Shown: in pieces, positions 35,873 to 43,793 of the stretch
Layout of the letters: the number at the start of each line of letters is the position of its first letter
Numbering within the stretch: position 1 is the stretch's first letter
Assembly (NCBI GenBank): GCA_020846745.1
Contig: JADLDI010000145.1
Span: 45,322-109,321, forward strand
Length of the DNA: 64,000 nucleotides
Origin: Bryobacterales bacterium
GTDB lineage: Bacteria > Acidobacteriota > Terriglobia > Bryobacterales > Bryobacteraceae
Direction of reading: 5' to 3'
Position numbers and translations under genes: made by a program
Notes under the pieces: generated by a model
Told to the model about the DNA's origin: nothing
Seen by the model: the letters and a program-made list of their open reading frames with translations, nothing else
Database searches by the model: none

Positions 35873-35947
35873 ATGAAGTACGCAACCAAGAAAGCAGCTA
35901 AGAAGGCCCCCGCGAAAAAGAAGGCCGCCGCGAAAAAAAAGAAGTAA
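35873..35947 (+). CDS. 24-residue Lys/Ala-rich basic peptide (histone H1-tail-like)
   Basis: A very short gene, ATG to TAA, encoding 24 residues of which 13 are lysine and 7 alanine; it reads MKYATKKAAKKAPAKKKAAA and then four lysines. It is preceded by AGGGAGA at usable spacing and by a strong promoter at 35786-35814, and is followed by a textbook terminator at 35984-36010, so it is a self-contained transcription unit. The AKKA pattern resembles the DNA-binding tails of bacterial histone H1-like proteins. A role in nucleoid or RNA binding is an inference. It diverges from rlpA. Confidence 0.68.
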   Translation: MKYATKKAAKKAPAKKKAAAKKKK

Positions 35948-35983
35948 GCAGGCGGTCCCGCTAGGGATCTTCCAACAAGCTTA

Positions 35984-36010
35984 GGCCCCGAGAAATGTCG
36001 GGGCCTTTTT
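35984..36010 (+). terminator. Rho-independent terminator
   Basis: GGCCCCGA (35984-35991), 6-nt loop, TCGGGGCC (35998-36005), then TTTTT. A perfect 8-bp GC-rich stem with a T-run on the plus strand only, ending the 24-residue peptide transcript and reaching the stop codon of the convergent methyltransferase gene. Confidence 0.9.
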
Positions 36011-36960
36011 CATTTGGTAAGCACTAACGTCCGGAACATCTCCCCTATGCTGAACAACAGCGTGTTCAACTGCCGGCGCCGTCCCGGCTCCTCTCCCAAC
36101 GCCTCCGCGAACTGATCTTCCTCTCCCGCGCGTAACAATGTCTGCGCCAGCGATTCGTACGCCGCCTTCTTCCATCCACGTTCCGCCGCGTATTGTTCGA
36201 GCGCTGTGAAGTTCACATGCGCCGTGATGTCGCGCTCGCCCGGTTGCTCCAGCACATCTTCAAGCGCCTGATGGTTGCGATAACTCATGAGCGTCCCTTG
36301 CGGAAACCGGATCAACTCGCGCGCCGTGTAACCGTAGTCGATCGCGATCAGATGCGCTTGCCCTATCCGTTCGGTAACGGCGTCGATCGCGCGCAGCGCC
36401 GCCAGGTTCACCTCAATGCGCTGCCCATCCTCAAGGCCGGGCGTGAACCGCTGCACAAACTCACGCGTCGCTCCTTCTACTACATCGCCCAACCGCCACA
36501 CAAAGCGATCGCCGTCGCACGCGACCAGCACCGCCCGCACTTCGCCGCCGTGCTTCTCAACCAGGTCGACTGGAAGCGCGTCGAAGAACTCGTTCGCGAA
36601 CACCACCGCGCGCTCGCGCCTCGGCCATTCAACCGTCGCCGCATCAATCGGAATATATTCCCAGTCCGCGAAGTAAGGTGTCATCTCTTCGCGCCCCGCG
36701 CCTAACTCGATCACCGCGCCTCGCCCGGTCCCACTCCCCCAAACAGCGAAAAGTTTGCGCACTATCCGCCGCATCAATAACCCGAACACCGGCTGCAACT
36801 GTTCCGCCGTATAGTAATCGCCCGACTTTCCGAACGGATCGCGCGCGCGCCGGTAATACCCCAGCTCCGGATGATAGAGCGACACCTCCATGAATCGCGA
36901 AAACGGAATTGGTCCCGTTCGCCGGATCTCATCGCGCAACAATTCACTTACCGCGCTCAC
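36010..36960 (-). CDS. MidA-type (DUF185) SAM-dependent methyltransferase
   Basis: About 316 residues from a GTG at 36960. Conserved blocks are GPIPFSRFMEVSLYHPELGYYRR, GKSGDYYTAEQLQPVFGLLM, VIELGAGREEMTPYF (SAM site), VVFANEFFDALPVDL, HLIAIDYGYTARELIRFPQGTLMSY and DITAHVNFTAL. MidA homologs (NDUFAF7 in mitochondria) methylate an arginine of a complex I subunit; bacterial substrates are mostly untested. The reading frame extends upstream to 37371, but that part overlaps a real gene on the other strand and lacks family similarity. Confidence 0.87.
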   Translation of the reverse strand: MSAVSELLRDEIRRTGPIPFSRFMEVSLYHPELGYYRRARDPFGKSGDYYTAEQLQPVFGLLMRRIVRKLFAVWGSGTGRGAVIELGAGREEMTPYFADWEYIPIDAATVEWPRRERAVVFANEFFDALPVDLVEKHGGEVRAVLVACDGDRFVWRLGDVVEGATREFVQRFTPGLEDGQRIEVNLAALRAIDAVTERIGQAHLIAIDYGYTARELIRFPQGTLMSYRNHQALEDVLEQPGERDITAHVNFTALEQYAAERGWKKAAYESLAQTLLRAGEEDQFAEALGEEPGRRRQLNTLLFSIGEMFRTLVLTK

Positions 36961-36979
36961 CCCCCGTATTCTAAGATGA

Positions 36980-37576
36980 GTGCCGCTCCCCGAGACAGTT
37001 CGCGTGAAACTTTCGACCGAAGCGGCCGAAGCGATCTCTCTAACCCCGGTGATCGCGCAAGACATGCGCTTCCGCGACCTGTTCGACCTCATTCTCGCGC
37101 TCACCGGCAAACAACCCTCCCGCATTCGCGACCTCATCGCGCGCGGCACCATCGTCAGCGGCGCATCCAGGTTCCGCTGGCAAGGCTGGCAAGCCGAACT
37201 CGCCGACATCGAACAGTTACTGACAAGCTTCCCCGATTCCGATCCGTCGCGCCCCTTCAACGCCTCTGCTTGTACAAAGGCAATCCTCCGCGCGTCGCTT
37301 ACCTCGATCGAAATCCCGCGCGAGGCCGGTTCGCGGCGCCGGTTTCTGCGCCGTTCCTCCTTCTGGGACACATTGATGGCTTGGGCCGCTGCCGCCAGCC
37401 CCGCCTACATCGAGTATTCGTATCGCGAACGTGCGGATCGCTACCGGATCGCCTTGGGTCCTGCTGAGCGCGGGCTTTTGATGGACGCCGCAAAGTTGCT
37501 CGCCTACTCGACCGTCGCCGCACAAATCTCACGAACCACTGTGGATTCAATCGAGTTACTGGCCACGCGCGGCTAA
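36980..37576 (+). CDS. Conserved-looking hypothetical protein
   Basis: 198 residues from a GTG at 36980. The first 70 residues (VKLSTEAAEAISLTPVIAQDM, DLILALTGKQPSRIRDLIARG) are helical and could bind nucleic acid: ...RIRDLIARGTIVSGASRFRWQGW resembles an S4-like loop, though weakly. The remainder has REAGSRRRFLRRSSFWDTL and a helical C-terminus. No signal peptide or catalytic motif. It diverges from the MidA gene with 19 bases between starts and converges on dut. Confidence 0.6.
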   Translation: MPLPETVRVKLSTEAAEAISLTPVIAQDMRFRDLFDLILALTGKQPSRIRDLIARGTIVSGASRFRWQGWQAELADIEQLLTSFPDSDPSRPFNASACTKAILRASLTSIEIPREAGSRRRFLRRSSFWDTLMAWAAAASPAYIEYSYRERADRYRIALGPAERGLLMDAAKLLAYSTVAAQISRTTVDSIELLATRG

Positions 37577-37582
37577 CGCTTC

Positions 37583-38014
37583 TCACCGGCCCGACGACCC
37601 GAAGCCTCCTGCCCCGCGCTTCGACTCCGACAGGTCCGCCTCTTCCCACTCCACCGCTTCATAACGCCCGATCACTAATTGCGCTATCCGGTCACCCGCG
37701 TTGATCTGATACGCCTGCTTGCCCAGATTCAGCAGGATCACCTTAACTTCGCCGCGATATCCGGGATCGATGGTCCCCGGCGAATTCGGCAGAATGATCG
37801 CGTGCTTGGCTGCTAAGCCCGACCGCGGCCGGATCTGCGCTTCAAATCCCGGCGGCGCCTCAATCGCGATCCCGGTCCCAACCAGCGCTGGTACATTCGG
37901 TTCGAGCAGCGCCGCTTCGGCGGCATACACGTCCAGTCCCGCGTCTTCCAGCGGACCGTGCGCGTACTGCGGAAGTCGAGCGTCGGAACGTAGCCGTTGA
38001 ATGCGAACCTTCAT
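37583..38014 (-). CDS. dut: dUTP diphosphatase
   Basis: 143 residues with all five trimeric dUTPase motifs: DAGLDVYAAE, PRSGLAAKH, GTIDPGYRGEVKV, RIAQLVIGR and the C-terminal RGAGGFGSSGR that closes over the nucleotide. The enzyme hydrolyses dUTP to dUMP and pyrophosphate, keeping uracil out of DNA and supplying dUMP for thymidylate synthesis. It diverges from the ThyX-like gene with only 13 bases between start codons. Confidence 0.96.
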   Translation of the reverse strand: MKVRIQRLRSDARLPQYAHGPLEDAGLDVYAAEAALLEPNVPALVGTGIAIEAPPGFEAQIRPRSGLAAKHAIILPNSPGTIDPGYRGEVKVILLNLGKQAYQINAGDRIAQLVIGRYEAVEWEEADLSESKRGAGGFGSSGR

Positions 38015-38027
38015 AACTGCACGCGCT

Positions 38028-39488
38028 ATGATAGCGGAGTTGTCCGAGCAAGCCTTCGACGATCAACCCCAAAGAGTGCTCACGGTGGCGGGTGTGCCGC
38101 CGGAAAGTTGTGCCTACGCGCTGGCCCGCTACAGCCGGTCGCCCGATTCGATTCGCGATTCCATTGACTGGGTGCGCACGCACGATTCCGCTAAGTTCCT
38201 GGAAAGTTTCTACTTCCAATACGGCCACGCCTCCATTGCCGACCTGGGTCATGTCGTCCTATGCCTCGAAGGTATCTCCGAACTCGCCGCCACTGAAGCC
38301 GAAGACGAGCAGATGTGGGATGGCCAGGCGCGTTCGTCCCGCTACCAGGACTTCGGCAAGAGCGGCTTCATCACGCCGCGCGAACTCGCCGGACCCGATG
38401 CGGAACGTTATCAGGCCGCGGCCCAGCGTCTGCTCAAGTTGTATCAGGAGCTGCACGGCAAGGTATTCGATTCTCTCTGCGGCAAGTTGTCTTGTCCGGA
38501 CACCATGAAGCCCGACGCCTATAAGCGAAACCTCACGGCTCGCGCCTTCGACGTCGCGCGTTATCTGCTTTTCTTCGGCATTCCCACGGGCGTTGGCCAG
38601 GTGACGAATATTCGAACTCTCGAACGGCAGATTCGCCGCCTGCGCGTCTCCGAGTACGAGGAGATCCGCGAATTGGGCGCCGAAATGGCCGCCGCCTGTG
38701 CGCGAAAACCCGATTGCGCCTGGGACGAAAGCTCTGCGAACGTGCCCGTCGCGCCCACCCTCGCCAAGTACGTCAACTCCGACGAACACCGCGAGCGCAT
38801 GCGCCGCGATCTTGCCTTATGGGCTCTCCAGAACCTCGGTAGAGCCCCCACTGACAAGGTTCCCGACGTGGACCTGTTGAAGCCTGCCGACCCGCTCACC
38901 GAAATTGCGGCAACATTGCTCTATCCGGTAACGGACCGCCCCTTCCGCCGCCTCTATGAAGCAGTGTCCAGTTGGAGCGAGGCACGGAAAAGAGAAGTGC
39001 TGGATGTTGCCCTGCAGTCGCGTACCCGCTACGACGATTTGCAACGCGAGTTCCGCGGCGCGCCCTATATATATGACATCGTGATGGACATCGGCGCTTA
39101 CCGCGATCTACACCGCCACCGTCGCTGCCAGCAGTTCCGCCAGGCGTACGGGACCGGATTGGGATGGTCAACACCCACCGTGCTCGCCGAGTGCGGACTC
39201 GATACCGCTTATAACGATCTGCTGCGCGCGACGTTCGATGAGGTACGAACGCTGCCTGCGCCCGGATCCCACTACCTGTTGCCGTTCGCCACGCGGGCGC
39301 GGTTCCTGTTTAAGATGGATTTCGCTGAAGCAGAGTACATCGCGCGCCTGCGCAGCGGGGTGAAAGGACACTTCAGCTACCGGGAGGTCGCATGGAAGAT
39401 GAAGCAAAAGATGGACGAGGTGGAGCCGGCGCTTGGGCGCTTGATCGAAGCGACCCCGCCCTGGGTGGAGGATCCGCTCACTCGATGA
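38028..39488 (+). CDS. thyX: Two-domain ThyX-like (FAD-dependent thymidylate synthase) protein
   Basis: 486 residues, about twice a normal ThyX subunit. Two ThyX-like halves are visible. The N-terminal half has KFLESFYFQYGHASIADLGH, the expected GHxS region, and ARSSRYQDF. The RHR-x7-S motif there is reduced to the SRY end. The C-terminal half contains DIGAYRDLHRHRRCQQFRQAYG, with the RHR end kept but the usual serines and NE missing. ThyX converts dUMP to dTMP using FAD, NADPH and methylene-THF. A complete active site might form between halves. Location beside dut supports a dTMP role; catalytic activity is not certain. Start ATG 38028; ATG 38001 would overlap dut. Confidence 0.8.
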   Translation: MIAELSEQAFDDQPQRVLTVAGVPPESCAYALARYSRSPDSIRDSIDWVRTHDSAKFLESFYFQYGHASIADLGHVVLCLEGISELAATEAEDEQMWDGQARSSRYQDFGKSGFITPRELAGPDAERYQAAAQRLLKLYQELHGKVFDSLCGKLSCPDTMKPDAYKRNLTARAFDVARYLLFFGIPTGVGQVTNIRTLERQIRRLRVSEYEEIRELGAEMAAACARKPDCAWDESSANVPVAPTLAKYVNSDEHRERMRRDLALWALQNLGRAPTDKVPDVDLLKPADPLTEIAATLLYPVTDRPFRRLYEAVSSWSEARKREVLDVALQSRTRYDDLQREFRGAPYIYDIVMDIGAYRDLHRHRRCQQFRQAYGTGLGWSTPTVLAECGLDTAYNDLLRATFDEVRTLPAPGSHYLLPFATRARFLFKMDFAEAEYIARLRSGVKGHFSYREVAWKMKQKMDEVEPALGRLIEATPPWVEDPLTR

Positions 39489-39955
39489 CCGGTCAGTGGT
39501 TCGCGGCCGCCGCCGCGGCCGACGCCAATACTCTCGGGTCGCTGGTGCGTATCGATATGGGCGTAATCGATACACGCGACGATCAGGGGCGCAATGCGCT
39601 CCATATCTTATCCACTTTGCCGGGCGATGCGCCCATTCAGGCTGCCAAGGTTCTTATCTCGGCGGGAACATCCGTCGACGTCGCCGATGAGGATGGCCGC
39701 ACACCGCTCTGGCACGCCATCGGCGCGTCTAACCGCCCGATGGCCCTGTTTCTGCTCGACGCGGGAGCGTCCACCGACGGATGCCTCCATCATGCGCTCT
39801 CCCTGCGAGACCTCGACATCGTGCGCGAACTCGTCGATTGCGGAGCCGATCTCGAGGAAACCCAAGGCGGCGAAACCCCCGCCGAAGCCGCCCGCCGTCT
39901 TGGATTTGCCGAAGCCGCCGCGTTGATCGAAGAAGAAACTCAGCGCCGCTCGTAG
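39485..39955 (+). CDS. Ankyrin-repeat protein
   Basis: 156 residues; the start overlaps the ThyX-like stop as ATGA. About four ankyrin repeats: QGRNALHILSTLPGD, DGRTPLWHAIGASNRPMALFLLDAGA, CLHHALSLRDLDIVRELVDCGAD and GGETPAEAARRLGFAEAAALI. Ankyrin repeats bind proteins; the partner is unknown, though translational coupling to the ThyX-like protein makes that a candidate. No signal peptide. The 3' end overlaps the convergent asparaginase gene by 16 bases. Confidence 0.82.
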   Translation: MTGQWFAAAAAADANTLGSLVRIDMGVIDTRDDQGRNALHILSTLPGDAPIQAAKVLISAGTSVDVADEDGRTPLWHAIGASNRPMALFLLDAGASTDGCLHHALSLRDLDIVRELVDCGADLEETQGGETPAEAARRLGFAEAAALIEEETQRRS

Positions 39956-41055
39956 AGCGAAACACAGTCTTCCAGCCGCGATGCTCCTCCATCGTTAACC
40001 GCAAACTTCCGCGGCGAGAGTTTCCCCCGGCTGATGCCGCCGTTCCATAACGACCCGCCCGCATACACGCCGTCCTTCCGCAATGCGTAGAAATTGATGT
40101 CGAACTTCCCAAGTCGCGCCCGGTCGTGATTATAGTTCCGCGACACACGCTTCAAACAATCGAGCACGGCGTCCTTCGGCGGCATCCCATGGCGCATGTT
40201 TTCGACAATCGTGTGCGCCCCAGCCACGCGGATGTTCTCTTCTCCACGCCCCGTGGAACCGGCAGCGCCCACTTCTTGGTCGACGTACACGCCCGCGCCG
40301 ACAATCGGCGAATCACCCACACGGCCGGGGATCTTCCACGCCAGGCCGCTCGTCGTTGTGACACCCGACATTTCGCCCTTCGTGTTCAGCGCCAAACAGT
40401 TAATGGTGCCGGTGATCGGGTGGACGGCGCGGTCCCACGCATAGGCCAGAAGGTCGTCTGCGACATGGGGGAAACGGTCGCGTAGCCAGGCCGGCGGTTC
40501 GGCCGATGCCGTGGGTTTACCGTCACCGTTTGCCGGCGCATCCAAACCGTCGCTCCAATTGCTATGACCTTTCGGATCGCGCAACGTCGATTTCCACACC
40601 AGCCACGCCAGGCGCGACTTCTCGGTCAACAGGTTCTCTTCTAAGAACCCCAGCGCCTTGGCGAACCGCAGCGCATTGTCGCCCACCAGCATCACGTGAT
40701 CGGTCTGCTCCATGATTGCCTTGGCTACTTTCGACGGGTACTTGATGTTGCGCAACGCTGCCACCGCTCCGGCGCGGCGTGTCGGCCCGTGCATCAAAGA
40801 CGCATCGAGTTCCACCACTCCTTCTTCGTTCGGCAGGCCGCCCAATCCCACTGAGTCGTCGTTCGGATCCTCTTCCTGGATGTTCACACCCGCAATCACG
40901 GCATCGAGCGTGTCGCCGCCCGCCTTCAGAATGTCCATGGCTTTCGCGCACGGGCGCAGTCCATTCGAGGATGCAATCACGATGTTGCGTGCAGCTCCGG
41001 TTTGAGCGGCCGGCAACGCGACAGCCCCGGCCAGCCATTCGCGGCGGTTGATCAT
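39940..41055 (-). CDS. Tat-exported N4-(beta-N-acetylglucosaminyl)-L-asparaginase-like Ntn hydrolase
   Basis: 371 residues. It begins MINRREWLAGAVALPAAQ, a Tat-type signal. Two-subunit Ntn-hydrolase layout: DAVIAGVNIQEEDPNDDSVGLGGLPNEEG in the alpha part, and the self-cleavage site before Thr217 (PITGTINCLAL). SGLAWKIPGRVGDSPIVGAGVYVD follows, which is diagnostic for glycosylasparaginases. The usual Asp before the nucleophilic Thr is Gly here. The enzyme would split the asparagine-GlcNAc bond or a related amide outside the cytoplasm. Confidence 0.88.
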   Translation of the reverse strand: MINRREWLAGAVALPAAQTGAARNIVIASSNGLRPCAKAMDILKAGGDTLDAVIAGVNIQEEDPNDDSVGLGGLPNEEGVVELDASLMHGPTRRAGAVAALRNIKYPSKVAKAIMEQTDHVMLVGDNALRFAKALGFLEENLLTEKSRLAWLVWKSTLRDPKGHSNWSDGLDAPANGDGKPTASAEPPAWLRDRFPHVADDLLAYAWDRAVHPITGTINCLALNTKGEMSGVTTTSGLAWKIPGRVGDSPIVGAGVYVDQEVGAAGSTGRGEENIRVAGAHTIVENMRHGMPPKDAVLDCLKRVSRNYNHDRARLGKFDINFYALRKDGVYAGGSLWNGGISRGKLSPRKFAVNDGGASRLEDCVSLYERR

Positions 41056-41122
41056 GTTGGCAATATATCAGGCGCCTGTAACGCCGCCGGGCGCAGCCGC
41101 ACTATTCCTATACAATCAGCCT

Positions 41123-41551
41123 ATGAGGTTAGGAGCTGTAATCGGGCTGGTCATGGTGTTGGGGGTAATGGTGTTGCTGGTAATGGCTTCGCCGGCCGCC
41201 GCCCAAAAAACAAAAAAGAAAAAAGAGAGGGGCGCGCCGGACATCCAGGTTGTCCACTTGAAAATCCAGCGCGATGGCGGCAACATCATCCTGGAAGGCA
41301 AAATGAAGAACATCTCGGAGAAGCCCATGAAAGGCATGATCGTCTTCTTCGAGTTTCTTGAGTTCAACGGCAAGATGATCAGCCGCATGACTACCCAGGT
41401 GTCGGAAGCTGAGTTGGCGCCGGGCGAAGAGGGTGACTTCGCAACCCAGACCCCAGACCAGGTGCGCGCCGTGTCTGTGCGCCTCGATGCCGAAGATACC
41501 AAAGGGCAGTACCTGTTGTTCGACAAACCAGGACCGTATACGATCGATTAG
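41123..41551 (+). CDS. Exported FxLYD-like protein
   Basis: 142 residues from ATG 41123. A signal peptide (VLGVMVLLVMASPAAAQ) is followed by a basic run (KTKKKKER), then a beta-sandwich-like domain: IQVVHLKIQRDGGNIILEGKMKNISEKPMKGMIVFFEFLEFNGKMI, ELAPGEEGDFATQ and RAVSVRLDAED. The order (extra-membrane strand, 'GxVxNxS', 'PGExxxF') matches the FxLYD family of envelope proteins of unknown role. It heads a row of three exported small proteins in front of der. Confidence 0.75.
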   Translation: MRLGAVIGLVMVLGVMVLLVMASPAAAQKTKKKKERGAPDIQVVHLKIQRDGGNIILEGKMKNISEKPMKGMIVFFEFLEFNGKMISRMTTQVSEAELAPGEEGDFATQTPDQVRAVSVRLDAEDTKGQYLLFDKPGPYTID

Positions 41552-41578
41552 CGTTCTGCTCGAACGCTGGAGGGTAAT

Positions 41579-41947
41579 GTGCGCAGACGTACCTTGGTCG
41601 GTTCGTTGATTGGAGCGGCTGTAGGACTAGCGCAGCCGCGTGGCGGCGGGTGGGAGTTGCGGTTTCAACGTGTGTGGGAACGGCTGGAGGTTCGTCTGGA
41701 AGGTCCCCGCGGACCGCTTATCCGCGGCGACCATCCGCAATGTGGCGGGTCCACCTGGTGCGCGGCGGCAGGGCAAGGCAGCGTGTCGCTCGACCGTTGG
41801 CTCGGCGACTCGCGCACCGTGCGGTTGTACGCGCGTGTGGCCGCCTCGCGCGGTCCGGCGCTTTGCAACATGGAGGCGTGGTACCGGGGCCGGTTGATCT
41901 CGCGCTTCTCGTTCAACAACGAGGAGTACCGCGAAATCTCTGCGTGA
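41579..41947 (+). CDS. Small exported protein, paralog A of a tandem pair
   Basis: 122 residues from a GTG at 41579 with a strong GGAGGG ribosome site. An N-terminal RRRTLVGSLIGAAVGLAQ signal (Tat-like) is followed by GGGWELRFQRVWERLEVRLEG, SLDRWLGDSRTVRLYARV, GPALCNMEAW and FSFNNEEYREIS. It aligns along its whole mature length with the next gene (GW.L.F..V...LEVR..G, SLD.W, V.L.ARV, C.M), including two cysteines that could form a disulfide. No known family is recognised. Confidence 0.7.
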   Translation: MRRRTLVGSLIGAAVGLAQPRGGGWELRFQRVWERLEVRLEGPRGPLIRGDHPQCGGSTWCAAAGQGSVSLDRWLGDSRTVRLYARVAASRGPALCNMEAWYRGRLISRFSFNNEEYREISA

Positions 41948-41974
41948 ACTTCAACATTGGCAGGAGGTTTCAAA

Positions 41975-42358
41975 ATGACGCGTCGAACCTTTGCCGCGGT
42001 GCTGGGCGGGTCGGCAGCGGCGGCAGCATTTCATCAAAGCGCTGGATGGACTTTGGTGTTCGAGGAAGTACACGACAACCTCGAAGTCCGTGTCGGCGGC
42101 AAGACGGGCAAGCTCGTGAAGTGGGCCGAACGAGGTGCGGATAAGATCACCTGGACCAAGGCCGATTGCACGGCGCACGCTAACGAACCGCGCAGCCTCG
42201 ATAAATGGGTTACCCCCGATGAACCGGTACTCACTTTGTGGGCGCGTGTGACCAAGGAGAGCGGCGGCGCCCGCTGCAAGATGAAGATCGTTCGCAAGGG
42301 TCAGGTGAAAGCTACCTGGGAGTTCGACAAAACCAAAGCCGGAGACATCGACGGCTAA
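41975..42358 (+). CDS. Small exported protein, paralog B of a tandem pair
   Basis: 127 residues from ATG 41975 with AGGAGG upstream. The Tat-like signal MTRRTFAAVLGGSAAAAAFHQ is followed by AGWTLVFEEVHDNLEVRVGG, SLDKWVTPDEPVLTLWARV, GGARCKMKIV and WEFDKTKAGDID. It is clearly homologous to the gene 27 bases upstream and probably arose by tandem duplication, though the two have diverged strongly. The mature protein has more lysine than its arginine-rich sister. Function unknown. Confidence 0.72.
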   Translation: MTRRTFAAVLGGSAAAAAFHQSAGWTLVFEEVHDNLEVRVGGKTGKLVKWAERGADKITWTKADCTAHANEPRSLDKWVTPDEPVLTLWARVTKESGGARCKMKIVRKGQVKATWEFDKTKAGDIDG

Positions 42359-42399
42359 ATCGCGCGGCGGAGCCTTGCATGATGTCACCATGAATACAT

Positions 42400-43716
42400 A
42401 TGGCATCAGAAGCGCTACCCACGGTTGTCATCGTGGGCCGGCCGAATGTTGGCAAGTCCACGCTGTTCAACGCGATCACCGGAACACGCCGCGCGATTGT
42501 CGGTGACGAGCCGGGCATCACGCGCGACCGCATCTATGCGGAAGCCACCCACTCCGGCAAGAAGTTCCAACTCATCGACACCGGCGGCATCGTCCCGCAG
42601 GACGACGACTTGATCCCCAGCGAGATCTTCCGTCAGGCACGCGTGGCCTTGGAAGGCGCGGACCAGATCATCTACCTCATCGACGGCAGAACCGAAATCA
42701 CCGGTTCCGATCGCGACCTGGCGCAGTTGCTGAAACAACTCGGCAAGCCCGTAACGCTAGCCGTCAACAAGATCGACGCCCCCGTCCGCGAGTCCCTGGC
42801 CGCTGAGTTCTGGGAACTCGGCTTTGCGGATCTGTTCGCTGTTTCCGCCGAACACCGCATCAACATCGAAGAGATGCTCGACCATGTCACGGCGAATTTC
42901 CCGCGCCAGGAAGACATAGCGCCCAGTGGCCACACCATCATCAAGGTGGCGATCATCGGCCGGCCGAACGTCGGCAAGTCCACTCTGCTGAATGCCCTCG
43001 TTGGACATGAGCGGTCGATCGTAACGCCCATCGCCGGCACCACGCGCGACGCGGTGGACGAGCGTGTGATGCACGAAGGTGTCGAATACGTCATCGTCGA
43101 TACGGCCGGCATCCGCCGCAAGGGCCGAACGAAGATGATGGCCGAAAAGCTGAGCGTCGTAATGGCGCGCCGTCACATCCGTCTGGCTGATGTGGTGTTG
43201 CTGGTGATCGATGGCGAGGAAGGTCCCGTGGACCTCGACGCGAACATCGCCGGCTATGCGCACGAAGAGGGACGCCCGGTGGTGCTATGCGTCAACAAGT
43301 GGGACACCGTGAAGGAGCGTAGCAAGAACGCGTACGTTCAGAAGGTCCGCGACGCGCTGCGATACCTGGATTATGCGCCCATCGCCTTCCTGTCGGCCAA
43401 AGAAGGCGCCGGCGTTAAGCAGTTGTTTGGCTTGGTAAAGCGCGGCTGGGAAGCAGCGGGCAAGCGCGTGACGACCGGCGAACTGAACCGCTTCTTCGAG
43501 CCGCTCGCGTCGGACTTAACCACTCGCATCCGCTACATCACGCAGGTATCCGTCCATCCGCCGACATTTCTGGTATTTAAGGACGGCACCCGCCAGATGC
43601 ATTTCTCGACGGAGCGCTTCCTGATCAATCAGATCCGCGAGAAATTCGGTTTCAAAGGAACGCCCATCGTGATCCGCGCCAAGACCAAGCCGGGAAAGCC
43701 CAAGCGGGAGAAGTAG
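42400..43716 (+). CDS. der: Ribosome biogenesis GTPase Der (EngA)
   Basis: 438 residues with two consecutive GTPase domains, unique to Der: first P-loop GRPNVGKSTLFNA with DTGG and NKID, second GRPNVGKSTLLNA with DTAGIRRKG and NKWD. A KH-like C-terminal domain (RIRYITQVSVHPPTFLVFKDG) follows. Der is essential for 50S subunit assembly. Length and motifs are normal. Confidence 0.97.
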   Translation: MASEALPTVVIVGRPNVGKSTLFNAITGTRRAIVGDEPGITRDRIYAEATHSGKKFQLIDTGGIVPQDDDLIPSEIFRQARVALEGADQIIYLIDGRTEITGSDRDLAQLLKQLGKPVTLAVNKIDAPVRESLAAEFWELGFADLFAVSAEHRINIEEMLDHVTANFPRQEDIAPSGHTIIKVAIIGRPNVGKSTLLNALVGHERSIVTPIAGTTRDAVDERVMHEGVEYVIVDTAGIRRKGRTKMMAEKLSVVMARRHIRLADVVLLVIDGEEGPVDLDANIAGYAHEEGRPVVLCVNKWDTVKERSKNAYVQKVRDALRYLDYAPIAFLSAKEGAGVKQLFGLVKRGWEAAGKRVTTGELNRFFEPLASDLTTRIRYITQVSVHPPTFLVFKDGTRQMHFSTERFLINQIREKFGFKGTPIVIRAKTKPGKPKREK

Positions 43717-43793
43717 TAGTAGAACGTAGATCCACGGATCGATGATCTCGACGTGATCGCACGGTATCGAATGTCGCTGGCGGTTGCCACGCC

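Noticed and set aside
36961..37371. N-terminal extension of the MidA-like frame
   Set aside because: Ser/Arg-rich, unlike the family, and covers the plus-strand gene starting at 36980; the GTG at 36960 gives the normal N-terminus.
43717..43793. Terminator between der and the convergent ketosynthase gene
   Set aside because: Several short GATC-type inverted repeats are present but no stable GC stem with a T-run on either strand.
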